Shown here piece by piece: positions 54,634 through 62,332 of a stretch of DNA of 64,000 nucleotides (within the stretch, counting starts at the first letter, position 1; every line of letters starts with the position of its first letter). Both the position numbers and the translations under genes were made by a program. Source of the stretch: Aliirhizobium smilacinae (GTDB lineage Bacteria; Pseudomonadota; Alphaproteobacteria; Rhizobiales; Rhizobiaceae); assembly GCF_006335145.1 (NCBI RefSeq), contig NZ_VDMN01000001.1:434001-498000 (forward strand). The letters run 5' to 3'. The notes below the pieces were generated by a model. That model was not told the DNA's origin. It saw only the letters and a program-made list of their open reading frames with translations, and did no database searches.

Positions 54634-55344
54634 TTAGTAGCTGAGCACCGTGCCAGGTGTCGGTGTTTCGATGCGGGTACGGCTGCCTTCCATGCCCTTG
54701 ACGAACTTTTCAGGCGTCTGATCGATGATCGGGAAAGTGCCATAGTGGCAGGGAATGGCGTGCTTGAAATCGAAGAAACGCTGGCAGGCGAGAGCCGCCA
54801 CCGCGCCACCCATGGTGAAACGGTCACCGATCGGCACGATGCCGAGATCCGGCTGGTGCAATTCGTTGATCAGGCCCATGTCGGTGAAGATGTCGGTGTC
54901 GCCCATATGCAGCACGGACAATTCGTCGTCGAAATGCAACATCAGGCCATTGGCCGAACCGAGCGAATGAGCAACGCCCATCTCATCCACCTGACCGGAG
55001 GAGTGCAGCGCCTGGGTGAAGGTGGCGGTAAAACCATCAAAGCCGACTGTGCCGCCGGTATTGCCCATTTCGATTTTCTCGACTCCCTTGGTGCCGAGCC
55101 AGGAGCCGAGATCGGCATTGCCAAGGACGACGGCGCCCTTTTCCTTGGCGATCGCAACCGTATCGCCGACATGGTCGGCATGGCCGTGGGTGAGAAGGAT
55201 ATGCGTCACGCCTTCGGTCACGTCCTTGATGTCAAGGCCGGCATCGGCAAAGGGCTGGTTGTAGCTCAGGAAAGGGTCGATCAGGATTTTTGCCTTGGCG
55301 GTCTCGATACGGAACGCGGCATGGCCGAGCCAGGTGATCTTCAT
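54634..55344 (-). CDS. UPF0173-type metallo-beta-lactamase-fold hydrolase
   Basis: This 236-residue protein is a UPF0173 (YtkL-like) metal-dependent hydrolase. It opens [20 protein letters not shown], has the zinc motif [13 protein letters not shown] and later [22 protein letters not shown] and [10 protein letters not shown]. The substrate is unknown. The ATG at 55,344 follows GGAGG by ten bases. Its 5' leader (minus strand) would include the structured element at 55,441-55,582 if transcription starts upstream of that element. Confidence 0.92.
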   Translation of the reverse strand: MKITWLGHAAFRIETAKAKILIDPFLSYNQPFADAGLDIKDVTEGVTHILLTHGHADHVGDTVAIAKEKGAVVLGNADLGSWLGTKGVEKIEMGNTGGTVGFDGFTATFTQALHSSGQVDEMGVAHSLGSANGLMLHFDDELSVLHMGDTDIFTDMGLINELHQPDLGIVPIGDRFTMGGAVAALACQRFFDFKHAIPCHYGTFPIIDQTPEKFVKGMEGSRTRIETPTPGTVLSY

Positions 55345-55413
55345 GGGAGAGTGTCCTCCGATACAGTGGAATGAGGGGGAACAAACCAAATCGAAATTTG
55401 ATAAAATGGAGAG

Positions 55414-55433
55414 GTCGAAGCGAATGTTTCGAC
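55414..55433. other. Hairpin beside the structured element
   Basis: An 8-bp stem (GTCGAAGC with GTTTCGAC, one G-T pair, loop GAAT) lies eight bases before the larger structured element at 55,441-55,582. It may be part of the same RNA. Confidence 0.5.
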
Positions 55434-55440
55434 GCGACGA

Positions 55441-55582
55441 AAGGAGGTGAGACGATTGAAAATCCGGGTTACGGTGATCGTTAGTTTGTTCGGTTGGCGC
55501 CTGACACTGACGATAAGCCGTTAACAGCACGGGGGTCGGGCGAAAGCCCGGCTCCCACCGGAGCGAAGGTCGTCTCACCTCC
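55441..55582 (+). ncRNA. Candidate structured RNA with a sequestered Shine-Dalgarno
   Basis: The element is closed by a 13-bp perfect inverted repeat: GGAGGTGAGACGA (55,444-55,456) with TCGTCTCACCTCC (55,570-55,582). Inside are two arms. Arm 1 (55,469-55,526) pairs GTT/AAC, CGG/CCG and ATCGTTAG/CTGACGAT. Arm 2 (55,532-55,557) is an 11-bp stem capped by a GAAA tetraloop. Together they form a three-way junction. The 5' strand AAAGGAGGTGA is an 11-nt match to the complement of the 16S rRNA tail. Because of the symmetry, the active strand is not certain: on the minus strand it would lie in the UPF0173 leader and is followed by TTTT. I do not recognise a named RNA family. Confidence 0.6.
55457..55525 (+). 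CDS. Candidate 22-residue leader peptide (TTG start)
   Basis: This very short reading frame begins with TTG eight bases after GGAGG in an 11-nt perfect Shine-Dalgarno sequence. It encodes 22 residues with alternating hydrophobic and polar character ([20 protein letters not shown]), as in a beta-hairpin. The coding region is wholly inside arm 1 of the structured element. The ribosome-binding site is in the closing stem, so translation would need that stem to open. Translation is unproven. Confidence 0.45.
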
Positions 55583-55808
55583 TGCCCGAATAATAGCACG
55601 GCACCCGGCGATTTCAAACTTCGCGATGGTTGTTTCGAGCGGCAATGATGAGCGTGCGGCGCAACCGGTACCGGATCATGTATATGCCGATGTCGTGCCG
55701 GCCGCGATTGCAAGCCAGTGGACCGTGGGATAAGCGACCTCCAGCCGTTGCCAGCTTTTGCGAGCAATATCGGCAGCGGAGCATTTTTCAGAACCTTAAG
55801 GAAAAGAC

Positions 55809-56114
55809 ATGGCAGGCAATGACGACGATTACATCTATGACGAGGCAACCGGCGAATGGCTTCCGGCATCGGAAGCCGCAGCAAAGGCAGCCGCGGCCTC
55901 GGCGGTGCATGACAGCGCCGGCAATGTGCTTGTCGATGGCGATTCAGTGACGCTGATCAAGGATCTGAAGGTCAAGGGCGCCGGCCAGACATTGAAACAG
56001 GGCACGGTTATCCGCTCCATCCGCCTGACGGACAATCCTGAAGAAATCGACTGCCGGCATGATACGATCAAGGGACTGGTGCTGCGCACCGAATTCGTCC
56101 GCAAGAAAAGCTAG
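55809..56114 (+). CDS. PhnA/YjdM-like protein lacking the zinc ribbon
   Basis: The C-terminal 70 residues match the PhnA (YjdM) domain: [40 protein letters not shown] and [10 protein letters not shown]. The N-terminal four-cysteine zinc ribbon of E. coli YjdM is absent; it is replaced by an acidic-to-alanine-rich stretch ([19 protein letters not shown]). The only cysteine is in IDCRH. Despite the name, YjdM has no shown role in phosphonate use. The gene ends ten bases before ruvX. Confidence 0.85.
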   Translation: MAGNDDDYIYDEATGEWLPASEAAAKAAAASAVHDSAGNVLVDGDSVTLIKDLKVKGAGQTLKQGTVIRSIRLTDNPEEIDCRHDTIKGLVLRTEFVRKKS

Positions 56115-56124
56115 GAAAAAACAC

Positions 56125-56619
56125 ATGGCAACGCTGACCATCGAGGAACTTGCCGAATACCTCGCGCCGAACCAGGCGATTGCGGGGCTCGATCTCGGCA
56201 CCAAGACGATCGGCCTTGCCATGTCGGATCTCGGTCGCCGTTTCTCCTCACCGCGAACGGTGATCAAGCGGATTAAGTTTACCCAGGATGCGGTGATGCT
56301 GCTGGATTTCGCGCAGAAGGAAAGGGTCGCCGCCTTCGTTATCGGCCTGCCGATGAACATGGACGGCTCGGCCGGGCCACGCGTTCAGGCGACCCGCGCC
56401 TTCGTTCGCTCGATGTCGGAAAAGACCGCCCTGCCCTTCGTCTTCTGGGACGAGCGGCTATCGACGGTCGCTGCCGAACGGGCACTTCTGGAAATGGACG
56501 TATCGCGGGCAAAGCGGGCCGAACGGATCGATTCGGCAGCCGCCAGCTTCATTCTTCAAGGCGCTCTCGACAGGCTCTCGTCATTGCGCACGATAGCGGC
56601 GGCCCCTTTCGAAGACTGA
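56125..56619 (+). CDS. ruvX: Putative Holliday junction resolvase/pre-16S rRNA nuclease RuvX (YqgF)
   Basis: YqgF-family proteins have an RNase H-like fold; E. coli YqgF matures the 5' end of 16S rRNA. The 164-residue protein has [60 protein letters not shown] and [16 protein letters not shown], with the acidic catalytic residues in place. The last 64 bases overlap, on the other strand, the end of the DUF6105-like gene. Confidence 0.93.
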   Translation: MATLTIEELAEYLAPNQAIAGLDLGTKTIGLAMSDLGRRFSSPRTVIKRIKFTQDAVMLLDFAQKERVAAFVIGLPMNMDGSAGPRVQATRAFVRSMSEKTALPFVFWDERLSTVAAERALLEMDVSRAKRAERIDSAAASFILQGALDRLSSLRTIAAAPFED

Positions 56620-56888
56620 CGCTTGCGCCACCAGGCGGCGATTGCCTTGCGTTTCCGAAATGCGATGATCGCGAAAACGATCAGGCTGTCGAAGGCAATG
56701 GCGCGGGCGACGAGTGGCGGAATGGTTTCGGGTGCGATACCGAGAATGTTTCCATAGACCTCGAAGACGAGGTCATGGGTGTGCCGCGTCAGCATGAAGA
56801 AGCCAAAGCTCATGTCGTAATAGGACAGGCCGTACCAGCTGCCCAGCAGCGCCACAGGGCCTGCCCAGAGTACCAGGAACCACTTCAT
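56556..56888 (-). CDS. Small membrane protein (DUF6105-like)
   Basis: The 110-residue protein has an N-terminal membrane span ([20 protein letters not shown]), the segment [20 protein letters not shown], a second span ([20 protein letters not shown]) and a basic C-terminus. This resembles the rhizobial DUF6105 family as I recall it; the function is unknown. The start overlaps the stop of the upstream 59-codon frame (ATGA). The tail overlaps ruvX antisense by 64 bases. Confidence 0.8.
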   Translation of the reverse strand: MKWFLVLWAGPVALLGSWYGLSYYDMSFGFFMLTRHTHDLVFEVYGNILGIAPETIPPLVARAIAFDSLIVFAIIAFRKRKAIAAWWRKRQSSKGAAAIVRNDESLSRAP

Positions 56889-57064
56889 GCGGCCTTACCT
56901 TCAAGCTCTGCCAGATCCAGATCCGCCGAGACAACCCATCTCGACAGCGCCATGACACTCAGGACCAGCGCGGGAACCGCGATGTTCAACGCCAATGCTG
57001 CAAACGCCCCGGTCAGGACGATCAACAGAAGACGCTGTCTGATGAATGGTATCACATCCGGCAT
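56885..57064 (-). CDS. Small predicted membrane protein (59 aa)
   Basis: This 59-residue frame runs from ATG at 57,064 to a TGA that overlaps the next start codon by four bases (ATGA). It encodes PDVIPFIRQRLLLIVLTGAF, then a hydrophobic segment of about 30 residues, and ends [13 protein letters not shown]. The coupling to the DUF6105-like gene and the single or double membrane span support a real gene. I do not recognise the family, and the upstream ribosome-binding site is weak. Confidence 0.6.
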   Translation of the reverse strand: MPDVIPFIRQRLLLIVLTGAFAALALNIAVPALVLSVMALSRWVVSADLDLAELEGKAA

Positions 57065-57187
57065 ATGTCTTACGAAACTCGGTTAACAATACCTTAACCA
57101 ACGTAGAGACACAGCAGTTCAGCGCAACGGAAACCCGTCGCTATGGTTAATATCGGTGGCTTGGCTGTGGAAAAAAGACGGCTGCGA

Positions 57188-57832
57188 TCAGCCGTAGATG
57201 GCCCGAACAAGGCGGCGCACGGCGGCAGCAACCTTGTCCCAGTCCTTTTCGGTTTTCAGCGGAACGCCGGCGAACTGGCCGCTGACGGAAGCCGAAATGA
57301 CCAGATGCTGGATGGATGCAAAAAGCAGCGCATTGGTGGTTGCGGTATCGACGCCTTTTGGCAGCGTCAGGGAGCCGCGCATCTTTTCGAGCCACTTGCT
57401 CAGCGCCTTCATGCGGGACTCGGAAAGGCGACGAACCTGCGGCGTATCCTGAGAAACCTCCCAGGCGACGATCTTGCAGACGAGCGGGTCGTCGCGAAGC
57501 GCTTCCATGAAATACATGGACAGCTTTTCCATCAGGTCGCCATAGGTCAGGATGAACATGCCGCCGGTATCCTGCGGGATCTTGTCGTTCACCCAGCTGC
57601 CGAGTTCCTCGCCGATCGCCTCGATCAGGCCATCGAGACCGCCGTAATAACGGTAGATCAGCTGCTTGTCGCAACCGGCACGGCGCGCCACGGCGTTGAT
57701 CCCGAATCCCTGAAAACCATGTTCCGCCAGCAGGCTGCGGGCCGCCAGGAAGATTGCGCGTTCGGTGTTGGCGCGATTGCGCGGCCGCATCGCCTGGTTC
57801 TGTTGCGCGGTCATCTCGGGCATCTGCAGCAT
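57188..57832 (-). CDS. TetR family transcriptional regulator
   Basis: The 214-residue protein has the TetR N-terminal DNA-binding domain: ANTERAIFLAARSLLAEHGF, then the helix-turn-helix INAVARRAGCDKQLIYRYYG. The ligand-binding part is variable (YGDLMEKLSMYFMEALRDDP). The start at 57,832 gives a short N-terminal tail; other ATG codons at 57,823 and further downstream are possible, and the frame also extends upstream. It is divergent from the AEC transporter, which it may control. A palindrome lies just upstream (57,843-57,854). Confidence 0.9.
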   Translation of the reverse strand: MLQMPEMTAQQNQAMRPRNRANTERAIFLAARSLLAEHGFQGFGINAVARRAGCDKQLIYRYYGGLDGLIEAIGEELGSWVNDKIPQDTGGMFILTYGDLMEKLSMYFMEALRDDPLVCKIVAWEVSQDTPQVRRLSESRMKALSKWLEKMRGSLTLPKGVDTATTNALLFASIQHLVISASVSGQFAGVPLKTEKDWDKVAAAVRRLVRAIYG

Positions 57833-57842
57833 CGTCGGCCTA

Positions 57843-57854
57843 TTTCTTAAGAAA
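57843..57854. promoter_or_regulatory. Candidate TetR operator palindrome
   Basis: TTTCTTAAGAAA is a perfect 12-bp palindrome ten bases before the TetR gene start, in the 172-base spacer shared with the AEC transporter. Its position suits autoregulation of the regulator. Confidence 0.45.
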
Positions 57855-58004
57855 CTCTTGCAATGGCGATAATCCGCCGGCTGACGACCGGCAAGCGGGT
57901 TGCGACACCATGCACAGAATTGCGGGCATTGCGCTGTCGCCATTTACATGCAGAGTGCCGCGTGGGAGGGATAAACACACAATTAGATAAGCGCGCCTCG
58001 GCTC

Positions 58005-58940
58005 ATGCTGACCATATTCGAAAGCATCCTCCCCGTTTTCCTGCTCGTCCTTCTCGGCATCGGCCTCAAGCGGACCACGGTCATCAACGGTAATTTCTGG
58101 GAAGGAATGGAGCAATGCAGCTATTATGTGCTGTTTCCCGCCCTCCTGTTCCAGACCATGGCGAAAGCCGACTTTTCGGATGCCAGCAGCATCCATGTCA
58201 GCCTGATCGCCATCCTGGCCTTTACGACGATGTCCGTCGTCGTGCTGGCATCATGGCCCGTTCTCAGGCGCGGGCGGATGACACCTTCCACCTTCACTTC
58301 GCTCTACCAGACATCGACACGCTGGAACGGCTTCATGGCGCTTGCGATCGCCGCAAAAACCTATGATGCGCACGGGCTCGTGGTGGTTGGAATGGTGATG
58401 GCGGCCGTCATCGTGCCGGTCAATGCCGGAAGCATTGCGGTGCTTGCCGTCTTCTCGGGCCAGAAACGCGATTATCGCGCCATTGCGATCAAGATCATCA
58501 GCAATCCGATGATCATCGCGACCTTCCTCGGCATCGGCATAAACCTGATTGGCCTGCCGCTCTATCGGCCGGTAATGGCAACCATCGACATGTTATCGCA
58601 GGCGTCTCTCAGCCTCGGCCTGATTACCGTCGGGGCTGGGCTCAAGGTCGCGGATGCGCTGAAGCCGAGCATCGGCGTTCTCTCGGCCGTCGTGATGAAG
58701 CTGGTGGTTTTTCCGGTTCTCGCCATCGCCGTCGGCATGGCCGTCGGCCTTACCGGCACCAATCTGGCACTGCTTGCGCTCAGCGCCGCGGTTCCCACGG
58801 CGATGAACGGTTACGTACTTGCCAAGCAGATGGGCGGCGATGCGGATTTTTACGCCGCCGCCGCCACGGTGCAGACGGCACTCGCCTTCTTCACCATTCC
58901 GGTTGCGATGTTCTTCGCGAATTACGCGGCCGGCGGATAA
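58005..58940 (+). CDS. AEC family permease (auxin efflux carrier-like)
   Basis: The 311-residue inner-membrane protein has about ten predicted spans. It begins MLTIFESILPVFLLVLLGIG and has FWEGMEQCSYYVLFPALLFQ, STRWNGFMALAIAAKTYDAH and ALSAAVPTAMNGYVLAKQMG, all typical of the AEC family. Bacterial members transport organic acids or unknown metabolites. The last 19 bases overlap the converging aidB-like gene. Confidence 0.9.
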   Translation: MLTIFESILPVFLLVLLGIGLKRTTVINGNFWEGMEQCSYYVLFPALLFQTMAKADFSDASSIHVSLIAILAFTTMSVVVLASWPVLRRGRMTPSTFTSLYQTSTRWNGFMALAIAAKTYDAHGLVVVGMVMAAVIVPVNAGSIAVLAVFSGQKRDYRAIAIKIISNPMIIATFLGIGINLIGLPLYRPVMATIDMLSQASLSLGLITVGAGLKVADALKPSIGVLSAVVMKLVVFPVLAIAVGMAVGLTGTNLALLALSAAVPTAMNGYVLAKQMGGDADFYAAAATVQTALAFFTIPVAMFFANYAAGG

Positions 58941-60574
58941 AGAAGGTCGACGATGTAGCTGGCATCGAAACGCGCATCGAGCATGCCGTAGGTCGATCGC
59001 CAGCCACCGGCCAGACGGGTTTCGAGAAATGCGTCGGCAATCTTGCCGGCTCCCAACCGCGCCAGTTCCGCGGCACCGGCTGCCAGAGCCAGTTGCTCGA
59101 CGAGCAGACGGGCAGCACCTTCGTCGCGTTCGCAAAGCGCCATCGCGGCCCTCAGAACCTCAACGGTCTTCCTGCCTGACGCCCCGAGATCCCGTTCGAA
59201 ACCGGACAAGACCAGTTCGAACAGATCACGGCCGCGCGACAGGACACGCAGGACATCGAGCGCCATGACGTTGCCCGAGCCCTCCCAGATCGCGTTAACC
59301 GGTGCCTCCCGGTAGTGACGCGCAATCGGCCGCTCTTCGACGTAACCGTTGCCGCCGAGGCATTCCATCGCCTCGTAGATCAGCGACGGCGCGATCTTGC
59401 AGTTGAAGTATTTGACCACCGGAGTCATGACACGCGCAAAGGCGGCATCGGCCGGATTGCTGGCGGCGCGGTCGAACGCGTCCGCCAAGCGGAAACCGAG
59501 CGCCGTCGCTGCAGCCACGTCCAGTGCCATATCGGCCAGAACGCGGGTCATCAGCGGCTGATCGACGAGTTTCTTGCCGAACACGTTGCGGCCGCGGGTA
59601 AAATGCACGGCTTCCGCCAGCGAAGCGCGCATGATGCCGGCAGAGGCGATTGCACAGTCGAGCCGCGTCAAGGTCACCATGTCGAGAATGGTGCGGATAC
59701 CGGCACCCGGATCACCGAGCAGATAACCGAAGGCATCGGAGAACTCGACTTCGGCGGACGCATTCGAGCGGTTGCCGATCTTGTCCTTCAGCCGCTGGAA
59801 CTGCAGGCCGTTTGCTGAACCGTCCTCCAGCAGCCGCGGAACGAGGAAGCAGCTGATATCTTCCTTCGTCTTCGCCAGCATGACGAAGCCGTCGCTCATC
59901 GGCGCCGACATGAACCATTTGTGGCCGTTGAGGCGATAGATACCCTCGCCTACGCGATCAGCCGTCGAGCGGTTGGCGCGAACATCGGTGCCACCCTGCT
60001 TTTCGGTCATGCCCATGCCGAGCGTCACCGCCGATTTCTGCATTGCCGGGCGATTGGTCGAATCGTATTTACGCGAAAGAATTTTTGGCGCCCATTCCTT
60101 CTGAACGCGTGGAGACGCCATCAGTGCGGCAACCGAAGCGCTCGTCATCGTCAGCGGGCACAGATGTCCGCTTTCAAGCTGGGCCGTCAGATAAAAACGT
60201 GTGGCGCGCGCCTTGTGCTCGCTGCCTTTTGCTTCCGGAATATTTTCCCATATCGAGGAATGCAGGCCGCTCTGCATCGAGCGGCGCATCAGCGCGTGCC
60301 ACGCCGGATGAAATTCCGTCACATCCTGGCGCTCGCCACGCGGTCCATGGGTCTTTAGCTTCGGCGGGTTCTCATTCGCCATGCGCGCAAGCTCCTGCGC
60401 TTCAGGCGATGACACATAACGGCCAAGCTGGTCGTATTCTTCCCGGATCGTGCGATTGAGACCGCTCGTCAGATCAACCAGCAAGGGATCGGAGCGGTAG
60501 GCGTTGATGCCGGACCAGGGCGCGGGCTGGTTCAATTCGGCAAATTTTTCTTCGGCGCGGGTCAACTCGTTCAT
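58922..60574 (-). CDS. AidB-like acyl-CoA dehydrogenase
   Basis: The 550-residue flavoprotein resembles AidB, the E. coli alkylation-response acyl-CoA dehydrogenase homologue that binds DNA and FAD. It has the AidB-type N-terminus (NQPAPWSGINAYRSDPLLVD), the flavin region LGMGMTEKQGGTDVRANRST, GIYRLNGHKWFMSAPMSDGF, IKDKIGNRSNASAEVEFSDA-type and IYEAMECLGGNGYVEERPIA, then IWEGSGNVMALDVLRV. An ordinary acyl-CoA dehydrogenase role is an alternative. It is divergent from the toxin-antitoxin pair. Confidence 0.88.
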   Translation of the reverse strand: MNELTRAEEKFAELNQPAPWSGINAYRSDPLLVDLTSGLNRTIREEYDQLGRYVSSPEAQELARMANENPPKLKTHGPRGERQDVTEFHPAWHALMRRSMQSGLHSSIWENIPEAKGSEHKARATRFYLTAQLESGHLCPLTMTSASVAALMASPRVQKEWAPKILSRKYDSTNRPAMQKSAVTLGMGMTEKQGGTDVRANRSTADRVGEGIYRLNGHKWFMSAPMSDGFVMLAKTKEDISCFLVPRLLEDGSANGLQFQRLKDKIGNRSNASAEVEFSDAFGYLLGDPGAGIRTILDMVTLTRLDCAIASAGIMRASLAEAVHFTRGRNVFGKKLVDQPLMTRVLADMALDVAAATALGFRLADAFDRAASNPADAAFARVMTPVVKYFNCKIAPSLIYEAMECLGGNGYVEERPIARHYREAPVNAIWEGSGNVMALDVLRVLSRGRDLFELVLSGFERDLGASGRKTVEVLRAAMALCERDEGAARLLVEQLALAAGAAELARLGAGKIADAFLETRLAGGWRSTYGMLDARFDASYIVDLLYPPAA

Positions 60575-60679
60575 GATCCGCTTCTAGCGGAAGTTAACGG
60601 GAGTGGAAACGGCGCGACATGAGGAATTCCTTCGTTCTCAACAAAAGGTCGCAAGCCAGTTATCAGAGCGCAGGATTTG

Positions 60680-60711
60680 CGCGAATTGCATTCGCGGCGT
60701 AGACTTATACT
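60680..60711 (+). promoter_or_regulatory. Candidate parDE promoter/operator
   Basis: An inverted repeat CGCGAA-TTGCA-TTCGCG (60,680-60,696) overlaps the -35 position of a TATACT -10 box (60,706-60,711). The start codon is 22 bases after the -10 box. Repression by ParD at such a repeat is typical of toxin-antitoxin operons; here it is inferred. Confidence 0.5.
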
Positions 60712-60732
60712 GACCTCGAAGAAGATAAGACT

Positions 60733-60999
60733 ATGGCCGTCCGAGAACTCAACATCACCCTGCCTGAAGCAATGGTTGACGCAATCGAAGATCGCGTGGA
60801 GGCTGGCCGCTATGGCTCGACGGATGAAGTCATGCTCGCCGCAATCGACGCGCTTCTACGTGAGGAAAACGAATACGGAGAACGGATAGAAAGCATCCGT
60901 CAACAGATTAGCAGATCTATCGATGACCCCAGCCCCAGCCTCAGCAGTACCGAGATGCGGGCGCATGTTGAACGGCTTTTTACGCGACATAGGGGTTGA
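60733..60999 (+). CDS. ParD-type antitoxin
   Basis: The 88-residue protein has a ribbon-helix-helix DNA-binding N-terminus (VRELNITLPEAMVDAIEDRV, EAGRYGSTDEVMLAAIDALL) and a polar C-terminus that would wrap the toxin. It ends five bases before the toxin gene. It would neutralise ParE and repress its operon. Confidence 0.88.
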   Translation: MAVRELNITLPEAMVDAIEDRVEAGRYGSTDEVMLAAIDALLREENEYGERIESIRQQISRSIDDPSPSLSSTEMRAHVERLFTRHRG

Positions 61000-61004
61000 A
61001 TTTC

Positions 61005-61319
61005 ATGATGCGCGCGCCGGTAACCTATAGGCCGAATGCGCGAAAAGCGATCGATGCCATTTTTCTCTACGTGCTGGAAGCAAGCCATAGTTTGCCGACC
61101 GCAGAGCGGTTCACGAATAGGATCCTGGATCGCTGCGAAAGCATTGGTGACGCACCCTTCGGCGGAGCGGCAAGGCCAGATCTTGGAGTTGGCATTCGTG
61201 CCGTTCCCTTCGAGGGCCGCGCGGTCATTCTCTACCGAGTAAAGGACGAGGCGAAAGAGATTTCCAACATCTTTTATCGCGGACGCGATTATCACGCGAT
61301 CATGGCAAACAAGCCGTAG
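61005..61319 (+). CDS. ParE/RelE-type toxin
   Basis: The 104-residue protein fits the ParE toxin fold: VTYRPNARKAIDAIFLYVLE, RFTNRILDRCESIGDAPFGG, DLGVGIRAVPFEGRAVILYR and SNIFYRGRDYHAIM. ParE toxins poison DNA gyrase; RelE-type relatives cleave mRNA. The start at 61,005 has AGGGG nine bases upstream; an in-frame TTG at 60,996 overlaps the antitoxin stop. Confidence 0.88.
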   Translation: MMRAPVTYRPNARKAIDAIFLYVLEASHSLPTAERFTNRILDRCESIGDAPFGGAARPDLGVGIRAVPFEGRAVILYRVKDEAKEISNIFYRGRDYHAIMANKP

Positions 61320-61393
61320 ATAACGCCTGATCCCGCTTGCAGCCAGCCCCCCCAAACTTTATAGACCGCCGAACGCAAGCGGAGACACGCCTC

Positions 61394-62332
61394 ATGGTCT
61401 TCTTCCCTCATCGCCACCTTCTCGGCATCAAGGGTCTTAAAGAACAGGACATCACCTATCTTCTCGACAAGGCCGACGAGGCCGTGAAGATTTCCCGGCA
61501 ACGGGAGAAGAAGACGTCCACACTACGCGGCCTTACCCAGATCAACCTCTTTTTTGAAGCCTCGACGCGTACGCAGTCGTCGTTCGAACTTGCCGGAAAA
61601 CGGCTCGGCGCGGACGTGATGAACATGTCGGTCGGCAATTCTTCGGTGAAGAAGGGCGAAACGCTGATCGATACGGCGATGACGCTGAACGCCATGCGAC
61701 CGGACGTGCTGGTGCTTCGCCATTCATCCGCCGGCGCTGCCGCGCTTCTGGCGCAGAAGGTCGCCTGCTCGGTGGTCAATGCCGGTGACGGCCAGCACGA
61801 ACATCCGACCCAGGCCCTGCTCGACGCGCTGACCATCCGCCGCGCCAAGGGGACGCTGACGGGCATTACTGTGGCGATCTGCGGCGATGTCCTGCACTCG
61901 CGCGTTGCCCGCTCGAACATCATTCTTCTCAATGCCATGGGTGCGCGTGTTCGCGTGGTTGCGCCTTCGACCCTTCTCCCCTCTGGCATTCGCGACATGA
62001 GCGTGGAAGTTTTCCACTCGATGGAAGAAGGCCTGAAAGACGCCGATGTCGTGATGATGCTGCGCCTGCAGCGCGAGCGCATGGCCGGCGCTTTCGTGCC
62101 GTCGGTGCGGGAATATTTCCACTTCTACGGGCTTGATGCGGAAAAACTGAAGGCGGCCAAGGAAGATGCGCTGGTCATGCATCCCGGCCCGATGAATCGC
62201 GGTGTCGAGATCTCCTCCGAGGTCGCCGACGGTCCGCAAAGCGTGATCGAACAACAGGTGGAAATGGGGGTCGCGGTGCGTATGGCCGTGATGGAGACGC
62301 TGCTGACCTCCAACCAGGGAGAGCGCGCATGA
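61394..62332 (+). CDS. pyrB: Aspartate carbamoyltransferase catalytic subunit
   Basis: ATCase joins carbamoyl phosphate and aspartate in pyrimidine synthesis. The 312-residue protein begins [20 protein letters not shown] and has [20 protein letters not shown] (carbamoyl phosphate binding), [17 protein letters not shown] and [18 protein letters not shown] lies nine bases before ATG 61,394. It overlaps the dihydroorotase-like gene by four bases, which suits a PyrB-PyrX complex. Confidence 0.96.
   Translation: MVFFPHRHLLGIKGLKEQDITYLLDKADEAVKISRQREKKTSTLRGLTQINLFFEASTRTQSSFELAGKRLGADVMNMSVGNSSVKKGETLIDTAMTLNAMRPDVLVLRHSSAGAAALLAQKVACSVVNAGDGQHEHPTQALLDALTIRRAKGTLTGITVAICGDVLHSRVARSNIILLNAMGARVRVVAPSTLLPSGIRDMSVEVFHSMEEGLKDADVVMMLRLQRERMAGAFVPSVREYFHFYGLDAEKLKAAKEDALVMHPGPMNRGVEISSEVADGPQSVIEQQVEMGVAVRMAVMETLLTSNQGERA

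Noticed and set aside
55494..55733. An 80-codon plus-strand frame after the structured element
   Set aside because: It lacks a ribosome-binding site at its first ATG, runs through the closing stem, and has no recognisable family.
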